DNA from: Nemertoderma westbladi
Taxonomy: Eukaryota > Xenacoelomorpha > Nemertodermatida > Nemertodermatidae
Assembly: GCA_032718475.1 (NCBI GenBank)
Contig: JAUCBJ010004258.1
Coordinates: 1-30,433 of the forward strand
DNA: 30,433 nucleotides
Direction: 5' to 3'
Shown here: piece by piece, positions 9,910 to 19,227 of the stretch
Layout of the letters: the number at the start of each line of letters is the position of its first letter
Numbering within the stretch: the stretch's first letter is position 1
Program-made: the position numbers and the translations under genes
Notes under the pieces: generated by a model
Seen by the model: only the letters and a program-made list of their open reading frames with translations
Told to the model about the DNA's origin: nothing
Databases searched by the model: none

Positions 9910-10563
9910 GTGATGGGCCTCATATCTGACTCCACTACGACACCCACCCTGTGGAATGGCAAACCAGGGTGTGGTATTTACCCCCCAACCCCCACTATGG
10001 ATTACATTAGTAATGCGGAGGTCCAGCCACTAGAGGCCAGTGGAATGACTGGACACAATCGGCCCCACAGGCGTCAGTTATCTCCTGACCGGCTGCCTGT
10101 CTCACCTCCTACTGGAGAGAGAGCGGCAAACAATTCTTTGAGTCCATTTCCTGATGACCATTCTGGCCCAAACCCTGGGTCACCAGGGTGGCCAGATTGT
10201 GAGGGGGAGAGGGATTCTGGAGTTGGAGGCTACTCTCATGTTCCACCCCGACCAACGAAGCCATTGGTGAATCCGAGGCAAGTCACTAGACTAGCCTCAG
10301 TAAACACCCTAACACTCGGGTCCCCAATGCGACAAGGTGAGCTGACTGCCTTGGCAGATAAGCTTTCTCTTAGTGCAGTAGGTGTTCAAGAGCACCGAAT
10401 GCAGACTGGACAGACTGATGAGGTTCTGATTAAGGACATGGGGGCGGTTGGCGACTCGCCCTCGCTTCAGCAGATGATAGTGGCAATGGTGGAATTGGTC
10501 TATTGATGAATCCAACTGCACATGCAGCATTGGACAAAATAGACCAAATCTCTAAAATCGACT
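9910..10563 (+). pseudogene. LINE endonuclease (exonuclease-endonuclease-phosphatase fold), N-terminal part
   Basis: A 198-residue frame runs 9910-10506. Its first 120 residues are Pro/Ser/Gly-rich and of unknown role. From about residue 125 it reads RLASVNTLTLGSPMRQGELT, then LSLSAVGVQEHR, the start of a LINE endonuclease domain with the conserved Gln-Glu metal site of the family. A frameshift near 10490 moves the sequence into LLMNPTAHAALDKIDQISKI, which ends at a stop near 10564. The central and C-terminal catalytic parts of the endonuclease (the Asn, Asp and His motifs) are absent, deleted before the reverse transcriptase begins at 10593. In life this enzyme nicks target DNA to prime reverse transcription. 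This copy is inactive. Confidence 0.8.
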
Positions 10564-10592
10564 AAATCTAGACTAAACTAGACCAAATCTCT

Positions 10593-11398
10593 TTGGAAGC
10601 CCTCCAGGTGCCAGTTCCCAAGAAAGGCAACCTAACACTCTATGGTTCTTTTCGGGGAATCTCATTGATCTCGATTGCTGCAAAGCTATACAATAGAATT
10701 CTATTAAATCGCATCAGGGATCCCATTGAGAGACTGCTCCGTGGAAATCAGAATGGGTTCCGTAAAGGTCGTGGGACCATGGAGCCCATTTTGGCACTTA
10801 GAAGGATAATTGAAGAGTTATCAAAAAAGAAAGACAGGCATCTGGCTGTTATCTTTGTTGACTTCTTCATTATTACATTATTGCAGCAATCAGATCAGTA
10901 TACGATGGTTCGACAACATTTGTGTCTACTGTTGACGGTGACAGAGAACCATTTGAAGTGTTATGGGGCGTCCTCCAGGGAGACACACTTGCACCATTCT
11001 TGTTCATAATTGTTGTTGACTATGTTCTACGCATGTCCTTAGATCATCATAATGATGATGGGGTGATGATAAGTGGCTCAAGAAGTCGAGGAAATCCTGC
11101 CAAGTACCTAACTGATCTAGACTTTACTGATGACTTAGGAGTACTCTCAGAATCACTAGAGGGAGCCCAACGGCTCCTCAGCTCATTAGAACATGCTGCT
11201 TCTAGTGTTGGTATTTTTATTAACTCCAGAAAGACCAACATTTTGACAGTTAACTTTGAAAGTCCTCAGCAAGTCTCTGATCGGATGAGCATAAGCTCAA
11301 AAGATGGTATGCTTGAGCATGTGCATGACTTCTGTTACCTGGGATCATGGATCCGGAAGTCAGGTGAGGACCTTCGAATACGTAAGGGAAAGGCATGA
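10593..11398 (+). pseudogene. LINE reverse transcriptase domain, frameshifted
   Basis: Frame one (10593-10870) has PVPKKGNLTLYGSFRGISLI, then NGFRKGRGTMEPILALRRII and LAVIFVDF, the motifs just before and at RT motif A, whose catalytic Asp is in VDF. A deletion and frameshift near 10870-10890 remove the usual SKAFD stretch. The second frame then gives YDGSTTFVSTVDGDREPF, GVLQGDTLAPFLFIIVVDYV (motif B, QGDTLAPFLF) and YLTDLDFTDDL (motif C, where the usual catalytic FADD/YADD core is FTDD). It ends GSWIRKSGEDLRIRKGKA at a TGA. The enzyme would copy LINE RNA at the nicked target. The frameshift and missing palm segment make it non-functional. Confidence 0.9.
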
Positions 11399-11862
11399 GC
11401 GGCCTTGAATAGGCTTTCCAGGGTTTGGAAGTAACCGAGAATTAATCGAACACTTAAGGTCCGATTATTTAGAGCATCAGTAGTTCCAGTACTCCTCTAT
11501 GGGTGTCCATGCTGGGCTCTAACTGCTGAGGACACCAAATTTCTGGATGGCACATTCACAAGAATGCTACGCCGGGTTCATTGATCAAGTACAATGCACA
11601 GATCTCCAACCAGACACTATATAACATTGGAGGTGTCTCATTGGTTCCCCCAAGCTTGACACTAGAACAAAATCGCCTCCGCTTTGCAGGACATTGCTTT
11701 CGCCGTGAGGACCAGCCAGTGCATAATCTGGTACTTTGGCAGCCTCATGGAGTGAATAAGCATGGTGGACAGCCCATGACTTTCTTGAGACGCATCTTAA
11801 AGGACACTGGCCTTGAAGATGCGGATGATCTAGATAATGTCATGGGTGATAGGGAGTTGTGA
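11399..11862 (+). pseudogene. LINE C-terminal region
   Basis: Direct continuation after the TGA at 11396-11398: the frame reads AALNRLSRVWK, stop, then LKVRLFRASVVPVLLYGCPC and FLDGTFTRMLRRVH before another stop near 11581. A shifted frame (11581-11862) continues QISNQTLYNIGGVSLVPPSL, RLRFAGHCFRREDQPVHNLV, and GGQPMTFLRRILKDTGLEDA, ending where an expected Trp codon is TGA. These blocks (TLEQNRLRFAGHC-like and LLYGCPCW-like) are the conserved tail seen downstream of RT in many LINEs. A diverged second copy of this region lies at 16165-16475. Confidence 0.85.
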
Positions 11863-11941
11863 CGGTGCAATTTTGTCGATAAGCCGGCACAGCATTCTTA
11901 AAAAAATGCAGCTGCAATGCAGCATGCCGATCCTAGTAGTA

Positions 11942-12045
11942 GATCAAACTTTGATCAAACATTGATCAAAGTTTGATCAAAATGTGTCCATAGAATATCA
12001 TTGAAAGTAGCATTGACATTGAAATGACATTGATGGTATATTGAA
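11942..12045 (+). repeat. 104-bp direct repeat, right of LINE
   Basis: Partner of 9417-9520: same length, no gaps, two substitutions. It follows the LINE tail directly. Confidence 0.95.
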
Positions 12046-13860
12046 ATGACCTTGAAATCGATTGACCGAAATTCCAGACTTTCTGTCTCATATTGAAATG
12101 ACATTGAAATGATTTCAAGGTAACAGTTTACATCGCTCTTTGAACTCATGCCTTTTTCAATGCCTTTGAACTCAGATTCCCGCCGAGAACTGGCTTTTGT
12201 TAATCGCCAAGCCGCGATGTGATTGACAGGGCGGTGGATGGAGCTTGCTTGCCTTTGTGGATGGACAGCGATTGGATTTACAAGGCGGTGTTGTGGTAGT
12301 GTCCCAGATTGAGTTTTGTTCTTGTAGGACAGGGCCTATTATTACACCAACAACTATTTACAGCCTTTGGAATATTTTTAAATTATTGTTATACTAGAAA
12401 TGAAAACACGAAAATTGCCATCAACACAACGATAGAAACACCAGCTGCTGGTACTCATGTGGGCCTAGTAAGCTACTACTATTTATTGAATGGATAGCCC
12501 AAACTGCAGAGAAGTATATTACTTGCCAAATTTATTACTATCTCTCTCTCTAACCCAGGCAGTAATCAAACATCAACTGTAAGTTTGTATAATGTATTAC
12601 CCCACCAGATGAATAGCTTTTCCCAGTGAATCCAATGACAATAATCTATAAGGTTACTCACTGCTATGTTACTGTAGATGGGAGGCCAGGTAATTGAATT
12701 GTAAGCATTGTGCTGTTTAAATGGTTTATAGGTTGATGATAATGAATGATGAGGGACCCAACTAACACTACGTTTGTCTATATGAGGTCTCCTTATAGCC
12801 AGCTGGCTGGCTTTTCTAGTTGAATCATATTATTCTGCAACCAAATAATTTACTCTTTTAGACGAATTTGTGCGTTTTTTTGGCAGAATAACAAATTTTG
12901 GCGACGTTCTGTGCGAGATTGGCGATATTTGAAAAGATTCTGAGGCACAAATATGTTGCTCAGATGACTGAATAGCCCAAATAAAAACGTTGGTGCATAC
13001 TCGACGAGTTGAAATCGGTGAAATTCGACTTTAAATGTTCAAAATCGCTATTTTTCAGTGACCCCGTGATCGAAACGACACAAAAAATATACAGTCTTGT
13101 GCGCAACCAAAATTTATGTCGAGTTTGTTATTAAAATTTTTGCGTACCTGCTTGAGTTTTTGAGATATTGGATGGTTATGCATATATACACACACACATA
13201 ACCACATCGTGTTTTTTGAACGGCTCAACTCTTGACAAGAACTACCCTGGCCTATTAATAGGCAGGTTCGTTATTAGAAATTAGTTTCAATGTTCCTTAA
13301 ATCAGATCAGAATCAAGGCCAAAGACCTCCATTGACGTAGCAGCGCGATGGCTGCCGTTGCATTGCATTTGCTTATACAGTAATTGTGTAAATTCGACAA
13401 GCTTCCTTCCTGCCCCTGTCTCTAATTATACTAATAAATGTAAATAAAGAAATAAATAAATCCAAGCGCCAGCTGCGCCAGCGCACCCCCTAAAATACCT
13501 TCTAAAAATTTACGTAATTTAATTTTAATACTCTGATAAGGTAATTTTATTGAAAACATAATTTGTTTTAAAGTAAACTATGTTATGTACATCATTAGTT
13601 ACGTATTTTTTAATTCAGTTTAACGTATTGTAATTATAATTTTTTAAATATTAAAAATCAAATTGGGTTAGTAATACTTATTAAATTATGCTCATTCATT
13701 TTTAATTAATGGAGGGTTTTAACCATCCGGCCGACAAAACACAATTTTGCTCACAGGTCGTTGTAAGACAAGGCATCAATATAACCCCAGTGATCCCATA
13801 CCCTCTCTTGTAGTGGACTTTTACTATATCATTGTACAATGTACAAGCTGCGGACCTGCA
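12046..13860. other. Intergenic, no gene recognised
   Basis: CCTTGAAATC (12051-12060) pairs with GATTTCAAGG (12111-12120) as a short hairpin. A 14-bp palindrome GCCTATTAATAGGC lies at 13250-13263, next to a short CA tract (13187-13200). An AAATAAATAAAT-rich strip is at 13430-13460. The 62-64 residue ORFs have no recognisable motif. The segment 12880-13270 has even base composition and might belong to another dispersed element, but there is no second copy here to test that. Confidence 0.5.
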
Positions 13861-13877
13861 CCCCCCCCCCCCCCCCC
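13861..13877 (+). repeat. Poly-C tract (17)
   Basis: Uninterrupted run of 17 C. Its exact length in the genome is uncertain because such runs are error-prone in sequencing. Confidence 0.9.
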
Positions 13878-14450
13878 ATTATAATGTGTAGATTATTCCT
13901 TTTTGCATTACTAGTGTAGGGCGCAAGGTAGGCCTAGGCCTAGCAGTTCAGTCTGTCACTCGGACTCTACATGTTGGGTCTTGACTCTATCTTGCGCATC
14001 TACATGATGCAGAGCGTCCCGAGCACGTGAAAGTGAACTTGAGGCTATTTTTGTGCGACACTTTATGTGTGAGCATATTTGCCAGGCTGCAAATGAAATG
14101 CAAAAATCGCAACGCGTTGTGCGCGTATTTGAAATAGTGCGCGGTAAAAGCACGCGGAATTGAAATAAAAGTGCGCGAAATTATGTGAAAGACAACAAAA
14201 GTGCGCAGTAATCTGTGCAAAAGTTTAAAAGTCGTAAAGTGCGCGTACAGTCTGAGTCTGACAGTGGAGTGGATGAGGTGTAAAAAAGTTAACATGCATT
14301 TAAAGTGAGAAAAATAATTTGCCACAAAAAATTTTGCTCGCTTCGCTCGCGTTTCTTTGCGTTTTGCAGTTAGAATGAAAAAATTTCGCTCACTTTGAGT
14401 TTTGCTCGCGTTTCTTTTTCATAGTAAGTAAGTAAGAAATAGTAAGTTTC
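13878..14450. other. Intergenic, no supported gene
   Basis: Contains repeated GTGCGCG-like words (14120-14250) and a TTTGCTCGCTTCGCTCGCGTTTC strip (14330-14420). Minus-strand ORFs of 65 and 112 residues overlap in different frames and have low-complexity Phe/His-rich translations without motifs, so I do not call them. GTAAGTAAGTAAG (14424-14440) marks the approach to the LINE fragment. Confidence 0.5.
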
Positions 14451-15565
14451 TTAGGTAAGTTTAGTTTGCGCGATTTGTTTAGAGCAGTATTTAATTATTA
14501 CCCATGTTTTACGTATGTTGTTAAAGAGTTTTTTTGTAAACTGAGTAGAATAGTAGCGTGTTTGTACAGCACGTGTAGTTGAAGTTAAGCTGTCCCTATA
14601 TTGCTTGTATTTAGTGTGGTTAGAATCAGTGGGGTTTTTTATTATATATGCGCGGTTTAGTTTTTTTAATGTGCATTTGATTAGGTTGGGGGTCATCCAT
14701 AGTTTCGATGGTATTTTATTGGAAGATATATATTTTTTTGGAACATGTTTTAATCAGAGGCTCGTGAAGTCATCATAAAAGTATCGAATTTATTATAATT
14801 TGTTATTGATGACGAAGTGTAAGATCATGTATTTGGATCCTTAACATCATGTAAAAAGTCATTTACTCTGAAATTAGTGAAGTCAAAAACTGTACTTTGT
14901 TTGGGCTTATTGAAATAGCAAGAGTACCGTTGGAAGAGTAGTGAAGCAAGGGTAGTGGTATGAAGTCACAATTAAATTTTGGAAGACACCGGATGTAGAG
15001 AATGATGAGGTAATGTTAGTTATAATATGGTCGATAGTAGTTTTAGAATAAGGTGTTACACGAGTAGGAGTAGATATTAGTGGTAAAAATGGTTTCAGGA
15101 GGTCAATGTTCATGTCACCTGTAAGGATGACGTCATAGTTATTATTAGTTAGAGATAGCAGTATAGAATCCAGCTTTGTGAGAAATGTATCAATGTGTAC
15201 AGGTTCGGGGCGATAGATAGATTCAATAATTAGAACTTTATTCTGGGGGCGCTTTAATTCTATCCATGAATTTTCTATACCCAATAATTTTAAATCCTTA
15301 CGTTCTGTGACGTCATATTTTGAGTACACATAAATGGCCGTTCCTCCTCTGTGGAGTCTGCCGAGGGTACGGTTGTTAAGGAATGGGCCATGGTAGTTTG
15401 GAATTTTTATTAGGTCTAGGAGGTCGTCGTTAGCAAGGAATGTCTCAGTTAGAGTTAGAATATTAAATGTAGGTTTGATGGTAAGAAGAAAATCAGTTAA
15501 GTCCGAAATATTAGAATTAAGACTCTTACAGTTCAGATTGAATATAGGGAGTTCTTTGTTGCAAA
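14451..15565 (-). pseudogene. LINE endonuclease and linker fragment, second family
   Basis: On the minus strand a frame opens near 15565 with PIFNLNCKSLNSNISDLTDF, then ILTLTETFLANDDLL and GRLHRGGTAIYVYSKYDV, and continues (15329-14907) through ENSWIELKRPQNKVLIIESI, NNYDVILTGDMNIDLL and TTIDHIITN. This is the LINE endonuclease order: N-terminal Asn, TE-T metal site, Tyr-rich middle, GDMNID catalytic pair and the DHI strand. The expected final S-D-H motif is damaged (VTSYHYP). After a break and one stop, 14740-14451 gives KLWMTPNLIKCTLKKLNRAY and a YKQYR-x-LT...YYSTQF segment, the usual linker before RT. The RT itself is missing. Sequence and order differ from the plus-strand LINE, so it is another family, CR1/L2-like by appearance only. 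Confidence 0.85.
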
Positions 15566-16164
15566 AATGAAAATATTAATTTAGTTTATTTCCTTAATCA
15601 CTTTATTTCACAGTAATTGAGAAACTAATGGTAATTCTGAAACATTGGACAGTTGACATAATATGATATAAAAAAAACAAAGGTGAGTAAGGCATCGGGG
15701 GGAGCCTTGATTTTGATAGTATGAGTATATGGAGTTGAGTTGAGGTGAGAAACATTAGATCGCAGGATTTGGCCCAAATTGTGGGGGGGGGGGGGGGGGG
15801 GGGGTATTTAAATTTATTTCAATTCAATTTAATCCGGCATTTACTGATATAATAGGGGGGTAAAGTGCCCCTTACTACTCTTGGAATAGGGTGAAGATGA
15901 CCAAGGTGTTAATATTAGTTTAGTCAGATGTTGTCAATATTGATTATATTGGTTAGATGGTGTTTATTGGTGGATTGATTAGCTACTTCAAATATCACCT
16001 CTCTCTCGTCGAGGTGATTTTGCAATACTTACAAACCCCTATCGGTGTATTTGACTTATTGGTATTATATTTACACTATCCTCAATGTACTTGAGATAGT
16101 TTGCTATATTGAATAAAATATACAACGTAACCACAAAACCATCATTCATGGATCATTCATCCAG
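15566..16164. other. Intergenic, poly-G tract and short hairpin
   Basis: A run of 22 G lies at 15783-15804. ATCACCTC (15994-16001) pairs with GAGGTGAT (16011-16018). No gene seen. Confidence 0.6.
15783..15804 (+). repeat. Poly-G tract (22)
   Basis: Uninterrupted G22. The length is likely variable or miscalled; it could form a quadruplex. Confidence 0.9.
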
Positions 16165-16475
16165 AAGCATGTATGGGCTGTCCGGGATTTGGAAGTCACA
16201 TAGAAAACATCGGAATCATAAAGTTCGATCATTTAGAGCAGCTGTCGAACCAGTACTCGTACATTGGAACCCATGCTGGGCTCAAACTTCCGAGGAAAAC
16301 AAATTCTCCGGTTTGCACATATACTGTACTATAATTAATTGTAATCCGGGTTTATTTTGTCAAGAATAATCCACATATCTTCAGGCAGACCCTATACAAC
16401 ATCGAGGTGTATCATGGTCCCCCAACCTTGGTGCTTGAACAGAGCCGCCTCCGCTTTGTAGGACATAGCTTTCGA
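16165..16475 (+). pseudogene. 3' fragment of the same LINE family as 9521-11941
   Basis: GTCCGGGATTTGGAAGTCAC, TCATTTAGAGCAGCTGTCGA and CCCATGCTGGGCTC align with 11415-11520 of the larger LINE. AGACCCTATACAACATCGAG and AGCCGCCTCCGCTTTGTAGG align with 11610-11690. It covers the C-terminal region only, with more divergence, small insertions and no open frame across it. It stops at an ATGAAATGA tract (16478-16510). It is a 5'-truncated, older copy, as is usual for LINEs. Confidence 0.85.
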
Positions 16476-16590
16476 TGAAATGAAATGATGAAATAAATGA
16501 AATGATTTCATGACAAAGGCTATTTCTACGCCAATTTTAACTGAAATGAGTTTAAATATGGTACACTTGTTAAGATTACCCTTCTCCATA

Positions 16591-16719
16591 CTTCTGAACA
16601 AATTTGGTTGGAAATGCCCTGGAGCCTTTTTATATCAAAAGGGCCCAAAAAAGGCCCTTTTTGGGGCCATTTTGTTCTAAAAAGGCTCCAGAGCATTTGG
16701 GGCAAAATTTGTTCAGAAG
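16591..16719. repeat. Short foldback repeat with about 55-bp arms
   Basis: CTTCTGAACAAATTTGG at 16591 returns as complement ending GTTCAGAAG at 16719. GGAGCCTTTTT is mirrored by AAAAAGGCTCC. The middle is made of GGCCC/GGGCC words (AAGGGCCC, AAGGCCC, GGGGCC). Arms are imperfect. It may be a tiny non-autonomous element. No target duplication could be assigned. Confidence 0.8.
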
Positions 16720-16916
16720 AATTGGATGCAGGGTTCTTCTGAACCTATATTCCAAATTTTGACAAATTTCAACAAATATTGGTGGAGAAAAAGCTCTTGG
16801 TGAAAAAAGGCACTTTTGGCCATTACGAAGCCATATTTGGTTTGGTTATTCTCACACAGTCCAGGCGATATTTAGTTGCACAAAAAACTATTTTCACCCA
16901 ATTTTATGGTCCAATG

Positions 16917-16991
16917 ACACAAAAATATGAGGTTCAATTTGGGGGTGATACGGGGGGTATCACCCCCAAATTGAACCTCATATTTTTGTGT
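16917..16991. repeat. Perfect 35-bp hairpin with G5 loop
   Basis: Bases 16917-16951 (from ACACAAAAATATGAGG to GGGTGATAC) are exactly complementary to 16957-16991. The loop is five G. The stem has no mismatch. Confidence 0.97.
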
Positions 16992-17068
16992 TCTATCTGT
17001 AATCAAACTTGCATTAAGGGGGTGGGGGGGGGGGGCCCTTAATGCAAGTTTGATTACAGATAGAACAC
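16988..17068. repeat. Perfect 33-bp hairpin with G-rich 15-nt loop
   Basis: Bases 16988-17020 (GTGTTCTATCTGTAATC to TTAAGGG) are exactly complementary to 17036-17068. The loop is GGT followed by twelve G. It overlaps the preceding hairpin by four bases (GTGT), so the two stand back to back. Confidence 0.97.
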
Positions 17069-17281
17069 TTAATCACCCTTTTTCATCTGTTGTCGCCGCC
17101 CATTGAAGATGTTGACGTGCCGACACGTCGCAACAAGGGTATCGTTCCACGGTTTCCACCACAAAATCTGCGCCACTACCCCGTTTCACGTCCTCGATAC
17201 GGAAAGTTGTATGTCTGCTCTGTGGAGAGCCAGCAGCACTCTACCACCTATTACATTGCAAACAAAACTCTAAGTCACTGA
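17054..17281 (+). pseudogene. Coding-like terminal fragment, unknown protein
   Basis: A frame that is open from about 17054, and includes an ATT/TTG-led stretch at 17090-17281, gives HLLSPPIEDVDVPTRRNKGI, then VPRFPPQNLRHYPVSRPRYG and KLYVCSVESQQHSTTYYIAN before TGA at 17279. Base composition is clearly more balanced than its surroundings, as in coding DNA, and AATAAA follows at about 17415. GATTACAG just upstream (17052-17059) could be a splice acceptor, but it lies in the right arm of the perfect hairpin. The arrangement of basic residues, VCSV and TTYY loosely recalls the C-terminal end of PiggyBac-type transposases with their zinc-binding cysteines lost. That is a weak guess. It could equally be the last exon of a host gene. 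Confidence 0.35.
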
Positions 17282-17413
17282 CATATTGGGCCGAGTCTAA
17301 CAGTTAAACGCGATTTTTTTTTCTTAACTCTTTTTATTTTATCAATTAATTGTATTTTTATTATTTACCACGTATGTTTTTAATGGTTTAATGCCATTCC
17401 CGAGGCGCAATTA

Positions 17414-17421
17414 AATAAAAT
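17414..17421 (+). promoter_or_regulatory. Possible poly(A) signal
   Basis: AAATAAAA about 135 bases after the stop of the coding-like fragment at 17281. In such AT-rich DNA it may be chance. Confidence 0.3.
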
Positions 17422-17799
17422 ATTGAAGATGTTGTCTTCAAAATATATTGCTATAAAACAATCTCGCATCATTGTGAGTACTCATGACAGGGCAGAGGAA
17501 CTATAGAAGTATGTCTTTGTGTAGAATGTTATATTTTGATTAACTTCATGTGCACCAAATTTTGATCCATTTCATCAAAGATTGACCGACATATTAGCAT
17601 TCAAACATTTCCAACCACGACAACGACTACGACAGACTGTTCAATAATTATACCACTACGTTAAGGGTCACCAAGGCTTCGTCGTGGGTCACCATACCCA
17701 CACTCCTGATTTCGAATAGGTCATATATTGCCTAATATTGTGCACATACTTAATAGAATAATTAATTGCCATTAAAAGACCTCATAACCATCTGTTACA
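17422..17799. other. Upstream region of the secreted-protein gene, nothing recognised
   Basis: No TATA box, initiator or other element could be assigned with confidence. This segment and the first 198 bases of the gene are absent from the duplicated copy at 23859. Confidence 0.4.
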
Positions 17800-18525
17800 A
17801 TGGTGTTTTATCAGATCACATCACTATACTTTCTTTACGTGGTACCATATATAATGGTTTGTTATGGGGGTGTTACGTGCTATTCCGAAGGAACCGCGAA
17901 GGTTACTGCAACTACTAAGGGACTACAACACGCGATGAATGAAAAAGCCGCGAATCTAAAAAATAGCAATCAACAATGGTTAGATGAAAATTTTTTCACA
18001 ACAGAACGCCATCATGATATCAGACGCATCCGGTACCATTGTACCGGATGTTCCAATTTGTTCTATCGAAATATCGCTGTACACGATGACACTGGTGATG
18101 AGTTCATGATCGAGTTTACAGTGGAAGGGTGCGCGCACGATGGTGCTCGCGGCTTCAACGCTATTTGCGTGGATCTGGGTGAAGACAGGTGTCCAACATT
18201 TTTACAACAGTTTGAAAATGGGTTTAAAATCGATCACCAGAGTTTCAAGGACGTGGAAAACCAGCAGGATGACATCGTTCGGGTTCTGATTGCTGTTAGA
18301 GATTCCTTTCTTCACGGAGCCACAGTCAAGTACACATCGTGCCAACAGATGTGTTGTCCTGGTGAGTGTCATACTCCAGTTTGGGCGGTGAATCTAACTA
18401 CAACAACTACCGCCAGTGCGGTTGAAGAAACGAAAACAGATGAGAAGATTCCAAGCAGTTCAATCATTGCTACACCGATATTTCCTATGGTTTTGTTGCT
18501 GGTAACATTCAATGGAATATTTTAG
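17800..18525 (+). CDS. Cys-rich secreted protein, probably GPI-anchored, unknown family
   Basis: A 241-residue single-exon ORF. Residues 1-25 are hydrophobic (YFLYVVPYIMVCYGGV) and look like a signal peptide. The body has well-spaced cysteines: YHCTGC (about 80-85), EGCAHDG, AICVDLG, DRCPTF and a cluster TSCQQMCCPGEC (about 182-193), consistent with a disulphide-bonded extracellular domain. Then come an N-glycosylation site (NLT), a Thr-rich spacer, PSSS as a possible omega site and a C-terminal hydrophobic tail (FPMVLLLVTFNGIF) with no charged residue after it, the pattern of GPI attachment. I do not recognise the domain. The ATG at 17800 is chosen because the signal peptide follows directly. 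From codon 67 on it is duplicated at 23859-24386. An exon of a larger gene is possible but not needed to explain the reading frame. Confidence 0.7.
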   Translation: MVFYQITSLYFLYVVPYIMVCYGGVTCYSEGTAKVTATTKGLQHAMNEKAANLKNSNQQWLDENFFTTERHHDIRRIRYHCTGCSNLFYRNIAVHDDTGDEFMIEFTVEGCAHDGARGFNAICVDLGEDRCPTFLQQFENGFKIDHQSFKDVENQQDDIVRVLIAVRDSFLHGATVKYTSCQQMCCPGECHTPVWAVNLTTTTTASAVEETKTDEKIPSSSIIATPIFPMVLLLVTFNGIF

Positions 18526-19227
18526 AAACATATTTAAAAAAAATGGACAAAAATCATATACTAAAACATTAAACGTTGTGGTAGGCCTACTTTCGCTCAG
18601 TACGAGAGTCTGTTGAAACTGTATTACCGGTAATAACTATTAGACGTAGCCTATGGAAACTGCAAAATGTATTTACAATAATAATATTTATTGTATTATA
18701 TATGTATTCATAATGTATAATTTATTGTAAAAAACTTTTAAAAGTCCTTCAAAAGTTTTAAGCGAAGACGAAGTGATATTTAGTGCCTGGTTGTGGTGGA
18801 TCATTCACGGTGGGACACCAAAATTCCCTAAACTTTCTAAAGTTTATCTCTACTGGTGTCCAAACCTTGAGCCGGACCTACAGACGGGCAGACAGATGGA
18901 CATCACCGATTTGGCCCTGTATTAATCTGTATGCTAAGGCTTGCTTCTTTGTTTCTCGCCACCCACTTAATAACTGTTGAACCACTGCATCATATTTGAT
19001 AGCAGATCTCATATTCTGGCATCGCGCAATTTCATGGTCTGGCGTTAGGTTGCACTAAATATATCTTCATATTAGTCTAACTTTTGGATCAATGCATAAA
19101 TTTTAACGATATTTTCACAGAATGACCTACTGTATGGAATGTTCCTAATTAAATGAGACAGTGTTCATGTACCCCTGTGACAGGAATATATTCTGTCTAT
19201 AGTTTATAATTAACGTAGTTGAATCCA
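18526..19227. other. 3' flank of the secreted-protein gene, non-coding
   Basis: AT-rich with GTAGGCCTAC at about 18581. The 65-residue ORF at 18783-18980 is unchanged in the second copy but has no recognisable motif, and the whole flank is equally conserved, so conservation is no sign of coding. No clear AATAAA was placed close behind the stop codon. Confidence 0.5.

Larger units (their letters stand above)
9521..11941 (+). mobile_element. Decayed LINE with endonuclease and reverse transcriptase remnants
   Basis: Everything between the two 104-bp repeats is one non-LTR retrotransposon. In order: a GC-richer 5' part without clear coding (9521-9909), the start of an apurinic-type endonuclease (9910-10560), an internal deletion, reverse transcriptase (10593-11398) and the C-terminal region (11400-11862). 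Reading frames shift several times and contain stops, so it cannot encode an active protein. The short tail after 11862 leads into the right 104-bp repeat with no poly(A). The exact clade (RTE-like, CR1-like or other endonuclease-type LINE) cannot be fixed by eye. Confidence 0.9.

Noticed and set aside
12181-12215. Right-hand partner of the CAGTCCCGC end at 9356
   Set aside because: The candidate (CAGATTCCCGCCGAGAACTG) does not match the reverse complement of the left end beyond a few bases.
13987-14325. 112-residue minus-strand ORF rich in Phe and His
   Set aside because: Low-complexity translation of GTGCGC/AAAGT-rich DNA without any recognisable domain.
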